Positions 9,713 to 20,311 of a stretch of DNA of 64,000 bases are shown here, piece by piece; positions within the stretch are counted from its first letter, which is position 1; the number at the start of each line of letters is the position of its first letter. The notes beneath the pieces are model-generated. The model was not told the DNA's origin and did no database searches. It worked only from the letters and a program-made list of their open reading frames with translations. This stretch comes from Porphyra umbilicalis (lineage: Eukaryota > Rhodophyta > Bangiophyceae > Bangiales > Bangiaceae). Where the stretch lies: NCBI GenBank assembly GCA_002049455.2, contig KV918777.1, forward strand, positions 372,001 through 436,000, in the 5' to 3' direction. The translations under genes and the position numbers were made by a program.

Positions 9713-10261
9713 GTCTTCTTTTGTGCCGTGGTCGTACACTGCGGAATAACACGTTCTGTAAGAGCACGGGCAGTCACCCAAGTTTAGTGGTAGTGACACA
9801 CACTAGACGTCAGTCCAGGGAGAGGCCTTTTGTGTACACGGATAGTCAAGCATAAGACGGTCAAACTCAAGAACGCAACCACAGAGGGAAAGCAGAACAA
9901 AGAGATCCTCATATAGAGACGGTACACAGTGCGACGCGAGGAGAGGTGACACCACGAGCTGGGCATATGCACGGAGCGGGGGCAGTACGATAACAGCAGC
10001 GTACAAGGACAAGGTTGCAGGAGAAACGGTGGAGGAGGGCGGTGCAGAGGCAATGCACCACGCCGAGGCTCTCCCGAGACTCAGGTGCGTGCGCCAGAGA
10101 CGAGCGACGTTCCGGTAGTCAGATCTGTACGTTTTGCGTCGTTCCCGGTTGCAAGACCCTCCAAGATCAACCGCACTCGGGCGACAAAGCGACGTGTCCA
10201 CTTGTGCAACTGCTCCTGCCATGGGCTAGTCCGTTGCCTGGTTCTCAGTTTGATCCTGACG
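9713..10261. other. Upstream region of the transposase gene, no gene assigned
   Basis: This stretch lies 5' of the minus-strand transposase. It contains an open frame on the minus strand (10222-9803, 139 codons, beginning ATGGCAGGAGC) with no family resemblance that I recognise. It could be a first exon or leader of the transposase, or chance. No clear promoter element was seen. Confidence 0.3.
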
Positions 10262-10560
10262 ACTATCTGGGGGACTGTTCCTGAAGATTCCGCAGATGAT
10301 CCTCACGATGATCTTCAGGATAGACTAGACGGGAGCACTGGAAGAGCTCGCAGGATAGAGTGCTGATTAATTCCATGTCTCGCCCCACATCGGGTTTGGG
10401 ATCGCCTCAGGACGATCCTTCGGAATAACTGACAGACGGTCCTGAGTCAATCTGTGGATCAATACAGTACGATCTTAGAAACGCGTCGAACCAACCTCGA
10501 GAATCGATGTGGCTGTATGGGAAACCCGATCCTCAGTCTTATCCCGTGGATTTCTCGATT
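10262..10560. repeat. Cluster of short GATCCTCAG/CTGAGGATC-like repeats
   Basis: Degenerate copies of a ~9-bp motif in both orientations are packed here: CCTGAAGATTC, GATCCTCACGATGATCTTC, CTCAGGACGATCC, GTCCTGAG, GATCCTCAG. Clusters of short subterminal repeats in both orientations are typical of the ends of CACTA elements, where transposase binds. This may mark the right end region of the JmjC-carrying element. No terminus was recognised. Confidence 0.4.
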
Positions 10561-10817
10561 TTGCGGCTAGGATTAAATAAGGACGAGCATCCGTCTCGCT
10601 GTGATGTCAACGCCGTGGCACGTTTCTGTCTCTGACTATTTATTGCAGTCTCCCCAATTTTGGCCGATCCCGACATGAACAACTGTGCAGAACAGATGCA
10701 CGACAGCCATCCATCCGGCCGGATAAGACCTCTCGACCAATCAGAAGTTGTATGGACTGTAGGTTGTTCTGGTCCGGATCGTCCAGAATCGGGAAGACTG
10801 CAATACTCTTGACCATA

Positions 10818-10933
10818 GGGTTGCACGCGACGCCCCTATTTCGGGGGCGTCAGGGGCGCGCGACGGAAAAGACGCCTTACTGACGCCCCATTAGGCAGCC
10901 AAAACGCCGTCGCGACGCCCTAAGTAGCACCCT
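10818..10933. repeat. Short MITE-like element
   Basis: AGGGTTGCAC at 10818 and GTAGCACCCT ending at 10933 form an imperfect terminal inverted repeat. Inside, GACGCCCC/GGGGCGTC blocks repeat four times in both orientations. The ends resemble hAT-type termini, but no matching target duplication was found. Confidence 0.35.
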
Positions 10934-11122
10934 CAGTATTCGAAAGAAAGGTCGAGTGGCACCCATGTTGTGCTCTCATGTGTCATTTTTTGTGTCAAGA
11001 CTAAAGGTCGATTCCAAGCATTAAGGCGCATGAGCGCGACTCATATTGGCGCGCACAAAACTCGGCAATGGAACGAGCGCTGGCGTTGCGCATGGACGCA
11101 TCCTGGAGCCCACTCCATCACC

Positions 11123-12404
11123 ATTCCAGGCACGTGCGTGCAATACCCTGGCCTTCAGGGCGGTGGCGCGCTCGGCGACGCATCGACACGGGGCATGCCG
11201 GCCCGCCCCATGGCTGCGAGCGCGCACGGGGGCACATACAGCCACGTTGCCGTGGCGGGGGGCGCGCGTGGCGGGGAAAGGAGTGCCGCCGCCGCCACGA
11301 CAGCGGCGGCGGCCCGCAGGCGTCGCGCGACACCCACCAGAGGGGCCGTCACTCCGCTGCGCAGCGCACCTGCGCACGGCGGGCGGGGCGGCCGACACGG
11401 CGCACGGGCGGGCGGGTGGGACCGACCGCCGCGCGACGGGGCGCCTCCAACCGCGCCGCTCGATGGCGTCAGAAATTGCCGACGAGCCGCCGCTACAGAA
11501 GCTGGCCCGCAGGCACGATCACCCGCGGGTCATCGTGGGCGGGTCGAACCCCGGAAGTCGCCGCGCGCGGTCGCCGCGCGCAACTCGGGGCGGCCGGGTA
11601 GGGGGGCAGGCGCCCTGTGACCCCTGTGGCAGGACAGTCCTTCTCAGCCACTTAACTCTATTCGCTTTTAGCGTCATCGCGACCCTTCCAACGCTGACAC
11701 GCTCTCAGATCATGGAAGGAAAAAATGATACATTTTTTACTCCGGCTTTAATTAATTAATAGATTGATTAACATCATTTTTTGATTTTATCATTTTTAAT
11801 GCATTTTATTACATTTTTTGACGAAGATGGACCAATCGAGAACACGTACCTCCCTCGCTGACCACCACGACGGCGTCGGCATTTGTACAGAGGACACTTG
11901 AGCAGATTCCCGCCCTCACACACACACGGCAACAGCGCGTCGCACCCCCACCGCCCCCCCCTTTCCCAGTACGTGTTCCCACCACGGGCTTGTGCACCAT
12001 GCTCCCCCCCAACTCATCTGAGCGTCCCACTGCCACGGGAGGTGCCGGCGGTCATGCTCCATCACCCCCTTTACCTCGTACTGGAAGCCCCGCCCCCGGA
12101 CGGTTGCAAGCGCCGAGGAATACGGCGCAGCGACGCAGTCCTGGTGAGTCCTGGTGTAAATGGCTGTACCTGCCATAAGTTTACTAAATTCAAGGGGCTC
12201 GAAGGGCCGATGAATTAATCTATTAATTAATTCATGAATTAATCTAAATATTATAATGCATACATTATATTGCTGCAATCCATGTCTCAGATCCCTGAGG
12301 ACACGAATGCAGACTGCCACCTCTGAAACGGAGAGCAAGTCCCGTGATCTAAGTATATGTGTGCATCACTACACTTTGAGAGCACCCTGTCCTAAAGGCC
12401 AGGG
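11123..12404 (+). repeat. ~700-bp dispersed repeat (family R), copy 1, split by an insertion
   Basis: From ATTCCAGGCACGTGCG (11123) to the AAAGGCCAGGGAA end (about 12404) this matches, piece by piece, the uninterrupted copy at 38560-39256. The copy is opened at 11711 by a 574-bp element. Near the left side ACCCTGGCCTTCAGG and at the right end CCTAAAGGCCAGGG form an inverted pair, so R is probably itself a non-autonomous DNA transposon. Open frames run across its GC-rich middle on both strands but are not conserved between copies. Confidence 0.8.
11711..12284. mobile_element. 574-bp non-autonomous hAT element inside repeat R
   Basis: The element starts CATGGAAGG and ends CAATCCATG, and is flanked by a perfect 8-bp direct repeat TCTCAGAT (11703-11710 and 12285-12292), the length that hAT transposases make. 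The uninterrupted R copy near 39140 shows the unoccupied site with one copy of the core. The termini share CATGGA with the autonomous hAT element at 13449-18065, and both have AT-rich TTAATTAAT-like tracts next to the ends. No transposase gene is inside. Confidence 0.8.
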
Positions 12405-13448
12405 AATTTTAATGACACACTTTCAGGGGTTTGAAGGGGGGGGGGGAGGGGTTGAAGGGGGGGGGGGGTGCGGGGGTGGGGGGAGGAGCCAGGGGGGGGG
12501 GCGCGTGGGTGCGGGGAGGGGTCGCGGGAGGGGGGGCGTGGGTGGTGGGAGGGGTCGGGGGGGGAGGGGGCGTGGGTGGGGGGAGGGGCCGCGTGTAACG
12601 TGAAGCGCCGCGAAGAGCCGTCCGCGACCGCACACTCGTACTCGCACGGCCCCTCGCGCGCCACCCTTACGTCCACCCTCAGCGCACTCTCTCTCAAACG
12701 GCGGATAACCGACTTGGTCCCAGTTGGTCGCGCACAGCACGTGTGCGCCAAGAAGATGTCCGCGAAGAAGACGGGTGCGGAGGGGATGAGCTTGACGTCG
12801 GTGGTTCTCCGGTTCTAGGGTTCAATGGTGTCTACTTCGACGGCTCAATGGTTCAATGGATCCGTTCTTCAGTGGTTCCGTGCTTGTGCCCCCCGTTCTC
12901 TCCCCTTGGTCTCAAAGGTTATTTACTCTTCAGCGCACACTCAGAGGCTCTCACAGAGCCTTTGGCGTAGTTCCTCTCGGTTGTGGCACCAGTTGCTTCC
13001 AAATCGCAGGTGGAGAACGCTCCCCCTCTCAGACGAGTGTCTGAGGGGTGTGGTACTGCCGATCTTGCTGTCCGCCTTGCTGTCCACCTTGTTGTCCACC
13101 TTGCACGGCTTGTTGTAGCAGGTTCCACCGGGTGTGCTGACACTAGCTGACCTCTGGAGGCATCCAGCGGCGCTGGTTAGGTCATATTCAAAACATCCGG
13201 AATATTCCAGAAGCATCTCGCACCCGAGTTCCTTCGAAACCTAGTCGAATGCGAAACCACTAGGCCATAGCATTTAACCGCCTTGACAATATCGGGTTTG
13301 CAGAAGTCCTTGATGATCAAATTTGAATGCCCGGCGATGAATAGAATCTCAGAGCCTCGAATTGCAGTGGCAGGTAGCCCCCTTGGGTAGAACCGCAAAA
13401 GTAAGGGTCGGACCCTTACACCGGGGGAGGGGGGTGGGGGGTTGAGGG
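12405..13448. other. Intergenic stretch with a G-rich tract and short tandem repeats
   Basis: 12427-12595 is almost pure G with scattered T/A/C (runs of 8-12 G), able to form G-quadruplexes on the plus strand. 13070-13110 holds four copies of a ~12-bp CTTG(C/T)TGTCC(G/A)C unit. No supported gene is present apart from a tRNA-like relic at 13209-13275. Confidence 0.6.
13209..13275 (-). pseudogene. tRNA-derived relic, Pro(AGG)-like, or SINE head
   Basis: On the minus strand TGGCCTAGTGG (13267-13257) fits the A box of tRNA genes. It is followed at the right distance by a perfect anticodon arm: TTCGA, loop CTAGGTT, TCGAA (13249-13233), with T at position 33 and AGG in the anticodon position. The T arm and acceptor stem do not pair, so this is not a working tRNA; a tRNA-derived SINE head or an old pseudogene fits best. 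Confidence 0.4.
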
Positions 13449-13527
13449 CATGGATGGCAAAAATACAAATTCTTGGCGGGGGACATCGATTAATCTATCG
13501 ATTAATTAAAAATCTGTATTTTTTAAA

Positions 13528-13815
13528 TTGATCGATCATTTTATTCGGGTCTCTTCTTGCCCAGTGCAGACTGGAGCCACCGAGGCCGAGGCGGCCGTCG
13601 TCGCCGATTACCACCCACCACCATCACATCATCAGCCCCTAACTTCTTCCAAACCCACCAACGCGTGTGGCAGGCGGCTGAGAAACAACCACTGTCCCCT
13701 TGCAGCCCTGTCGTGCGACGAGGTCGCCAAGACGACGCAGCAAAACCGTACGATTCTGGCTAAGCACCTCTTTAATTGCGCGTCTGCCCCGCTGTCGGTG
13801 CGGCAGTCAGCGTGA
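13528..13815 (+). pseudogene. N-terminal zinc-finger (BED-like) segment of the hAT transposase, ends in a stop
   Basis: The frame reads into a segment with Cys and His spaced like a BED finger (a CPLAALSC region followed by ILAKHLFNC, about 13690-13785), the DNA-binding module usual at the N-terminus of hAT transposases. It is closed by TGA at 13813-13815 and continues in the very same frame as the main transposase body. No ATG lies at its head: the open frame begins with a TTG. The stop may be a real inactivating change, a sequencing error, or part of an intron. An upstream first exon cannot be excluded. Confidence 0.45.
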
Positions 13816-14034
13816 GACGCCTGCTCGACGCTGCAAAGGAGCGCTGCACGCCCGATCGACTCGGCCGTGGCGACGACGGTGATTGCAGCGTCGCGATTCG
13901 CCGGCGGTGGGAGTGGGGCAAGCTCGGTCGCTGCAGCGGCTCGTCCGTCGGGATTACAGCCAGCAACTGGTGGCTTGCACAAGTTCCTGGACCGCGTGAC
14001 TACCGAGCAGGGGAGCGCAATTGAGTCGTCCATC

Positions 14035-15780
14035 ATGCACTTCTTCGTCGCCAACCGCGTGCCATTCCTTGTGGTGGAGAGCCCGTCGTTCATCGCCATG
14101 CTAAGGACGTTGCGCCCGGCCTACGTCGACCGCAAGCTCGTACCCAACCGCAAGAAAATGGCCGGACCCGGGCTCGCAGCCATGTACACTGACACACGGA
14201 AGCAGGTGTTGGGATTGCTGGCGGCGTGGTGCGTGCGGCGCAAGGCGGTTCTCGTCCTTGACGCGCGGGAAAACGTTAAGCACAACCACATCGTCAACCT
14301 GCTCGCAGTGGTGGGCGACAAGGTCATCGTTTTGGACTCCGTCTACTGCGGGGATGAGTGTCAGGACGCCTCCGGGCAGGCGCGCCTGGTGCAGGACAAG
14401 CTGAACCAGTACGGCGGCATGGACACCTTCAACGCACTGGCGACGGACAACGCGGCGTCCTGCGTCAAGATGAGGCGGCTCGTGTCGGTTGCCAACCTCG
14501 GCCTCGTCTCGCTCAATGATCAAGCCCACGTGGCAAACCTCCTCGTCGGTGATTTGTCCAAGGTGCCGTGGATGCTGCGCCGGGTGTCCACGGCAACGGT
14601 CGTGTCGGGGTATGTGCGGCGGCACAACCGGCTGCTGGCATCCTACGAGGCCGCCAAGGGCGCGTACAACAAGCTGTTGCCGACGGATGCGGCGGCAAAG
14701 AAGCAGACGGCCGTGGCATACGTGATTCCCAGCGGGACCCGCTTCCTGTACAACCGTGAGCTGCTGCTGACGTGCGCGCGCAACCAACCGGCCTTGAGAA
14801 ATGTCCTCGAGCGCGACAACGGGGCGGAGCTCCCTCGCTTGGTCAAGCCAAAAACACAAAGCGCTCGCGAGGCGTCGGCCAATTTTGTTCTCGTGGCAGA
14901 GTCGACTGCCGAGGCAAGGGACTGGACTGCCGCGTCTCGCATCCTCGACCCCGTATGCGCGTACCTCCGGCTCTTTGATGGAGATTCCAGTCGCTTGTCT
15001 CTCGTGTTGCCGGCCACCCGTTGCATGGAGAGCGACATGATGGCGTTGGAGGGTGCAATGCGCTCAGAGGGGGTGGTGAGTACGGCGTCGACCGAGGTGC
15101 TCTCGTTGCTGGTGAGCACGGTGCGCAAGCGAGTACACGGCCCGAAGGAAAGCAGCGTGAGGGTGCTGCTCTTGGAGGACATCCACTACCTGGCGGCGGC
15201 ATTGGACCCCCGCGTGTTTGACTCGCAGGCCAGCGACGTGGCCGAGCACGCCGAGCGCGCCTTCCACGCGATGCGCACCTCCTTCATCCGGTCGCCCGCC
15301 GTGTTCACCCCGGACCAGCTGCGCATGATGGACGACGACCAGCGCATGGACCGTCTCCGTGCGCAGTTCACCATGTACGTGGCACTGTCGGGTGATTTCG
15401 CGCACGGCGCCGCGGCTGCGCGCGTGCCGGGCACGCCGCTTGACGTGGCGAGTGTGATGAACTCGGACTGGGACCTTTTTGGCTGGTGGTCTTTGTATGG
15501 TGGCAGCGCCAAGGAGCTCCGAGAGATTGGCATGGCGTTGGCAGGCATGGTGCCCTCATCTTGCTCGGTTGAGCGTTCCTTCTCGCTGCAGAAGTCTATC
15601 CACTCTTTGGTGCGCAACAGACTGACGCACGAGAAGGTTTCGCAGCTGATGTTCGTGCACACAAACATCAACTTGCTAGGAGGCAGCGACCTGGACGTGG
15701 AGCACTTGGAGAGTTTGAAGTCCGTCGTGTTGGACTCGGACAGTGACGATGACGGCGGGAGCGGCGAGGGAGATGGCTAA
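14035..15780 (+). CDS. hAT-family transposase body (DUF659 and dimerisation domain)
   Basis: The first ATG is at 14035 (581 codons); the frame is open upstream to the TGA at 13813. HFFVANRVPFLVVESPSF is the classical entry to the hAT RNase-H fold. AVLVLDAREN...VVGDKVIVLDSVYCGDE and NALATDNAASCVKMRRL match the DUF659 region with a catalytic Asp each, and LNDQAHVANLLVGDL follows as the conserved His segment. The C-terminus has SSCSVERSFSLQKSIHSLVRNRLTHEKVSQLMFVHTN, the hAT dimerisation motif, then an acidic tail. All hAT landmarks are in order. The protein would excise and insert the surrounding element, leaving 8-bp duplications. Missing from this frame is only the N-terminal zinc finger, which lies before the stop. 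Confidence 0.9.
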   Translation: MHFFVANRVPFLVVESPSFIAMLRTLRPAYVDRKLVPNRKKMAGPGLAAMYTDTRKQVLGLLAAWCVRRKAVLVLDARENVKHNHIVNLLAVVGDKVIVLDSVYCGDECQDASGQARLVQDKLNQYGGMDTFNALATDNAASCVKMRRLVSVANLGLVSLNDQAHVANLLVGDLSKVPWMLRRVSTATVVSGYVRRHNRLLASYEAAKGAYNKLLPTDAAAKKQTAVAYVIPSGTRFLYNRELLLTCARNQPALRNVLERDNGAELPRLVKPKTQSAREASANFVLVAESTAEARDWTAASRILDPVCAYLRLFDGDSSRLSLVLPATRCMESDMMALEGAMRSEGVVSTASTEVLSLLVSTVRKRVHGPKESSVRVLLLEDIHYLAAALDPRVFDSQASDVAEHAERAFHAMRTSFIRSPAVFTPDQLRMMDDDQRMDRLRAQFTMYVALSGDFAHGAAAARVPGTPLDVASVMNSDWDLFGWWSLYGGSAKELREIGMALAGMVPSSCSVERSFSLQKSIHSLVRNRLTHEKVSQLMFVHTNINLLGGSDLDVEHLESLKSVVLDSDSDDDGGSGEGDG

Positions 15781-17954
15781 GTGCGGACAGGGACGGTATA
15801 ACGGTAGAGTATATACTTCTTTGTGCGCCCGGAAACAGTATGAAAAGCGACCGAAAAGAAAAGTCGACCGGCTACCCTCGGCCATCAGCACCGATTGGCC
15901 ACGCCCCCTCGCCCACCCTAAGCTCGGGTCTCTGTCCCGCCGCCTTCTCCAGACGCGGATGAGGGTCGCCCCGGCCGTCACCCTCACCCGGGCGGTGGCG
16001 GCGGGAGTCCCGCAGCCCGCGACGACCGTCACGCCGGCGGCGAGTGGGACCGCGGCTTTACCAGCCGACGGGCTGATGGCACCCCAGCTGATGGCGCCAG
16101 CGGCGAGTACGGCGGCGACGGCGGCGGTGGCTGGTACACCCTAGCTGGCGGAGTACCCCCCCTTCGGTCCCCGGCCACCGCTGCTGCCGTCGACTCAAAC
16201 CGCGTCCGCAACGGCCCCGCAGCCGCCACCCCCGCCACTTGCGTCCGCGGCGCCCCGCCGCCCGCAGCCGACGGCGACGGCCATCGCCACAGACTTTCCG
16301 AGTCCCCCCGACAGCCTCAGGCCATTGCGCTCAGGCTCCCCCCCGCCCCCGTAGCCCTTGTCTCCTCGCACATCCAGTCCGTCGCCCTCCCAACGGTGAC
16401 GGTGGGTGCCTGCCCCCCCAACAACCCCGGTGCTCGCCAGTCACGCGCGGCTACGCGGGACCCGTCGCTGTTTTCCGTGGCGATAACGCCAACGCAGGGC
16501 GGTGGCCCACCGGCCACGCCCCCTCCCCCTCCCCCCAGCCGCCTCGATGCGCGTCCAAGACGCCCCCCGCGGCGCGCCAAAACAACGCTGCGCTGGCCGC
16601 GTCACTTGAGTTCTATCACTGCCGCGTTTATGCGCGTCCGTGGGCACAGGGGAACCAGAAATACACTGGGTGCTCTTTTCTTGTTCTCTCTACTCGTCTG
16701 CAACACCCCTGATGTGTGCACCCCGCTGTGCGTTCCACCGCCGTAGCCGTCAACCTCGCCGCCTCCTCCACTGCTGCCGCCGCCTCCCACGTTCAGTCAC
16801 CAGCCGGCTGCCGCCACGCCCCCCCCCCGCGCCTCCAACATTTGCCGCCGTGCGTGGCGGGGAGGGAGGGGGTCGGCGTCACTTCAGCCACAGTGGTGCG
16901 GAGGAGCTAGAGGTTGGGGCGGCGGGGGGGCGCGGCGCCGTTGGTGGCGGCCGCCAGGAGAGCAGGTGGAGGCGGCGGGAGGCACAGCGGCGGGGGAATG
17001 GGCGGAGGGGTGGTGTCTGGCGTCGAGATACGGGGGGTGGAGGCGGCGGCGAAGTGGCCGCCAACAGGAGCCGCGGCCAGCGTCAGTTCCTGCTCCCGTC
17101 TTGCGTGTTGCTGCCGCTGACGCGGCTGTCACCACCGCCCCCGCCCATGCCCAGGTCGCCGCCCGTAGGCGGCCACTCGCTGCTCTGTCGGCCGCTGACC
17201 GAGACCACCGTGGTCGCCTCGGCGGTGATAGCCCGCTCGTGGCGAGTCGTGGTGGCTGCCACCACGGCGGGCAACAAACGTCACCGGCACCTGCGTCGAC
17301 TCAAGGACGAAGGGAGGGAATAAAAAAGAGGTATGGGCAACAGCGAACACACAAGAAGACAGCAGTCCTGCAGAACACACACCGGCATCTCAGTCAGAAA
17401 CACGTCAGACACTGCGTGAAGAAAAAGTAGCGTGTAGTTGCATTGCACCCTGTGCACGCAACCTTCACCAGCTTGACACACGATAACCGCCAACTCCCCC
17501 CCCCCACCCCCCCCGAACCTTGGACAACGTACCTCTGCCAGGTCCTGCACTTGCACCACGAGCGGTCCCCGCCAGTGTGCCGGTACCACCGCCGACGCCG
17601 CCCCCCCTCCAACAGGCGCCACCACCGGCACAGCTGGCCCCCGCACGGCCGGCGCGGCCTGAAGAGCTGGACACGGCGCCGGCGCCGGCGACGGAACCGG
17701 CTGCGTCACGACCGGTTGTTCCAGCGTCGTGGCCGGCACCGACCGCGTTCCTGCTGGCCGCGGTCGGGCGGCGGTCGTGCCTGACAAGGCAAAAGCCGCA
17801 CCTCTGCCGGTCGCCGTCGGCCGCGCGGCGGCGTGTTGCCGCCCGCGGCACCGGGCACTAGCCAGCGACGGAAGCCAGCGCCGACAGGCACTGCGAGGGG
17901 GAAGTGGTCGGCAGCGTCAGCGACGTGCCAGGTCCCCGCCTCGCTGGCACCGCG
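15781..17954. other. Right half of the hAT element, no gene recognised
   Basis: GC-rich sequence with open frames on both strands (for example 16640-17323 plus and 17787-17281 minus) made of Pro/Ala/Arg-rich low-complexity residues. None resembles a known protein and none has both a good start and a biased composition. It may be regulatory or filler DNA of the element. Confidence 0.5.
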
Positions 17955-18073
17955 ATAACATTAAAAAATGCAATAAATGCATGGGATCGGCTCCGTATTA
18001 ATCGTCGATTAATCGCAGATTAATTCATTGGATAAAATGTACCAATTTAATCGTTGCCATCCATGCTTGAGGG

Positions 18074-19153
18074 TGGTGGCGGGGGGGGGGGGCGGGGAGG
18101 GGGGGGGGGTGCGGCGCTGGTGGCGGGGGGGGGCGGGGGAGGGGGGGGCGGGTGGGTGGGGGGGGGGGGGGGGGGGGTGGGGGGGCGGGCGGTGGTGGGT
18201 GGGAGGTGGTGACAGAGGGTTAGATGAGGAATAAAATTCGTTTGCATCGGGTGTCAAGAACTGCAAAATATATGGTTTTCACGCGGTAAACCGCAAGGGT
18301 GACGAATTTTCCAAAGAGCGCTCAACGGCGGACCCGCCCACAAAAACCCATCCAACGGGAGACTGAACCAAAAAAAACATGCTCACAAATAAAAGTGGGG
18401 ACGGGGATGCAAGTGGAAGGAGGTGGCATGGGTTTGGGGGGCGGGGGTGAAGGGGTGGTGTGGGGTGGCAGGGGGTGGGGGGGGGGGGTAGCTGTAGTTG
18501 GGGGGACGAGGGGGGGGATGCTCACAGTCGCCCCGAAATGGGGATACATTCGCGGGGCGTGCCCGCTCTACGGGTCCTCGAGTAATGCATATAAAATCAA
18601 AAAACCAAAAAATACGTTCAATTAATATATTGATTAATCAAAGCCCAAGCAAAGTAATTACATTCTTGCCAACTGCGACTATTTATGGAGATATGTCTCA
18701 ACATATATCAGATTGTGTCTGAATAGAGCAAAAACGAGCATTCTAGAGTTGACGCAAGGCGGGGGGCCAATAGATGGTCTCCATTCGCTCTCGAATCCCA
18801 ATGTCCGCTCTGGATAGGGGCTCAACTGGGCGTGCGCTCTGCGGGGCTCGTCGGTCAGCCAATCCTGTCCACGATTTGAACCCGCACTTTGACGAGGCGG
18901 GCTTGTTTTGTGTGATATGGGACGGGACGATCCAGAGTCATCCTGCTGTCACATTTCGGCCTTTGATCGGTGGCATTGCTGTCTTTGATTGTGGGTGGTA
19001 CGCATCACTTCTGGTCGGTCGGCCTTGCGTTGACCACTGCGGTGTGGAACCCCCACTGTTGGGACCGTAGGATCCGATTTCTGAGTATGCGGGGGGCCCA
19101 AGACCGGGGCGCGCCAACTAGCGGCGCGACCTGCTCTGCCCACCAGCCTTGAC
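18074..19153. other. G-rich tracts and AT-rich island, no gene
   Basis: 18077-18205 and 18415-18520 are G-rich with long G runs. 18580-18720 is AT-rich, with a TTAATATATTGATTAATC tract similar in style to the hAT subterminal sequence. No supported reading frame was seen. Confidence 0.6.
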
Positions 19154-20311
19154 ATCGTCACGGCTGGCAGAATCCCCATCCAAACGGGTTTTAGATGGGC
19201 CTTGGATGTTGTCTCGTCACTCTTTGGTTGTTGACGGATGGGCTTCTCCTGCTCATCCAAGCCCATCCATCAGAGTTTTCGATGGGATACCGCTGGGCTT
19301 TGGATGGGCTTCGGATGCGCCTTTCCAGCCGATGGCGTGGTCCCCAGTTCCGCCCGGGAGTCCTTCGTGTCGAGGTGGCCCGCTCGAGAGACACCGTGTG
19401 ATCCTCGGCAGGCTCGGCCGTTTCGTATTCAGAAACCCGATGTGAAACCAAAAGGCCATGTCATTGGCTACCAGTCGCACGTGGTTTGGCCACACCCGCG
19501 CAGCAGTTTGGGCCAATCCAATTGGTCTTCTGGAAGTATAAGTATTCTTTTCCAAAGCATACCAATTGCACGGGCCTCGGTTGCAGCCTGCCGTCCTCAC
19601 GACCGACTCCGAATCCGACGAGGTGAAGTCGCGGCGGATGCAGAGCTACAGCGATTGTGACCCCAGTGCCGAGTTGCTGGGGTCGACGTCCTCGCGCGTG
19701 TCGGGGGCATGAGACAGTCTCACAACACACTGTGCAAGTGACGGATTTTTTGCACTCTCAAAGCGAATAGCGGAGCGCAGCGTGGAGCACGGCGTTTCGC
19801 GATGTCACCGACTCATTGCGAATTTCAAGGCCAAGTCATTTTCTGTCGCTGTCTGACGGCGTGAACAAGACGACCGTCGGTCTGGTCTTGACGTCGACGG
19901 GGTGGACACAATGTACAAGATTTGAATCTCAAGTACAGAGAAATATGGGAGTTGTATCGCAGAAAAGCAAGGGTCGACCTCGTGCCGCGGACGCCGCTGA
20001 GCAGACGGACCAGATGGGAGCAGTACGGGGGCTACAGTTAGCAAGGGCCCGGCTCAAGAGTACAAATGATGCTGGCCCAATGAGATGGCGTGATTTTTCC
20101 GCGGACGTGACGAGGGCCGGAAAGAAACGGCTGTGCTGCACAAACGTGCTGTGGCTTTTGACTGGCCTCGGTTGAGGAAGCCCATCCCAGTAACTCTTTG
20201 GATGGGGAAGAGGGGGGCGCTCACAGACGTCAAAAACACCCATCCATCAGAGTTTTGGATACGGAAAGGCTTTGGATGGGGGCGGATGGGGATTCTGCCG
20301 GCCGTGACGAT
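19154..20311. mobile_element. Non-autonomous TIR element, 1.16 kb
   Basis: ATCGTCACGG followed by a GGCAGAATCCCCATCC block (19154-19181) is repeated inverted at 20284-20311 with one mismatch. Inside, CCCATCCATCAGAGTTTT occurs twice in direct orientation (about 19263 and 20241). No transposase gene is seen and no clear target duplication, so the superfamily is unknown. Confidence 0.65.

Larger units (their letters stand above)
1..10560. mobile_element. Candidate CACTA/CMC-type DNA transposon carrying a JmjC gene
   Basis: The two recognisable coding blocks, a plus-strand JmjC-containing gene ending at 6483 and a minus-strand tnp2-like transposase ending at 6815, are convergent and only about 330 bp apart, with no host gene between them. 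Two convergent genes plus degenerate short repeats near the right side (10262-10560) is a layout known from CACTA-like elements. I could not find terminal inverted repeats: the left end lies outside the window or was not recognised, and the right end is only inferred from the subterminal repeats. The unit is therefore an inference from gene content, not a delimited element. The alternative is a transposase that landed next to an unrelated JmjC gene. Confidence 0.4.
13449..18065. mobile_element. Autonomous-type hAT transposon, 4.6 kb
   Basis: The ends are CATGGATGGCAA (13449-13460) and its exact inverse TTGCCATCCATG (18054-18065). The flanks GTTGAGGG (13441-13448) and CTTGAGGG (18066-18073) match in 7 of 8 bases, as an 8-bp hAT target duplication would after one mutation. 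AT-rich tracts with ATCGATTAAT-like motifs lie just inside both ends (13487-13545 and 17955-18050). The transposase gene is in the left half; the right ~2.2 kb is GC-rich without a recognisable gene. The element sits between G-rich runs. Confidence 0.85.

Noticed and set aside
12600-12830. Minus-strand stretch vaguely like the antisense ORF of the retroelements (VAR-x-EY, C-x-A pattern)
   Set aside because: Only a handful of residues agree and no retroelement parts lie nearby; too weak to call.
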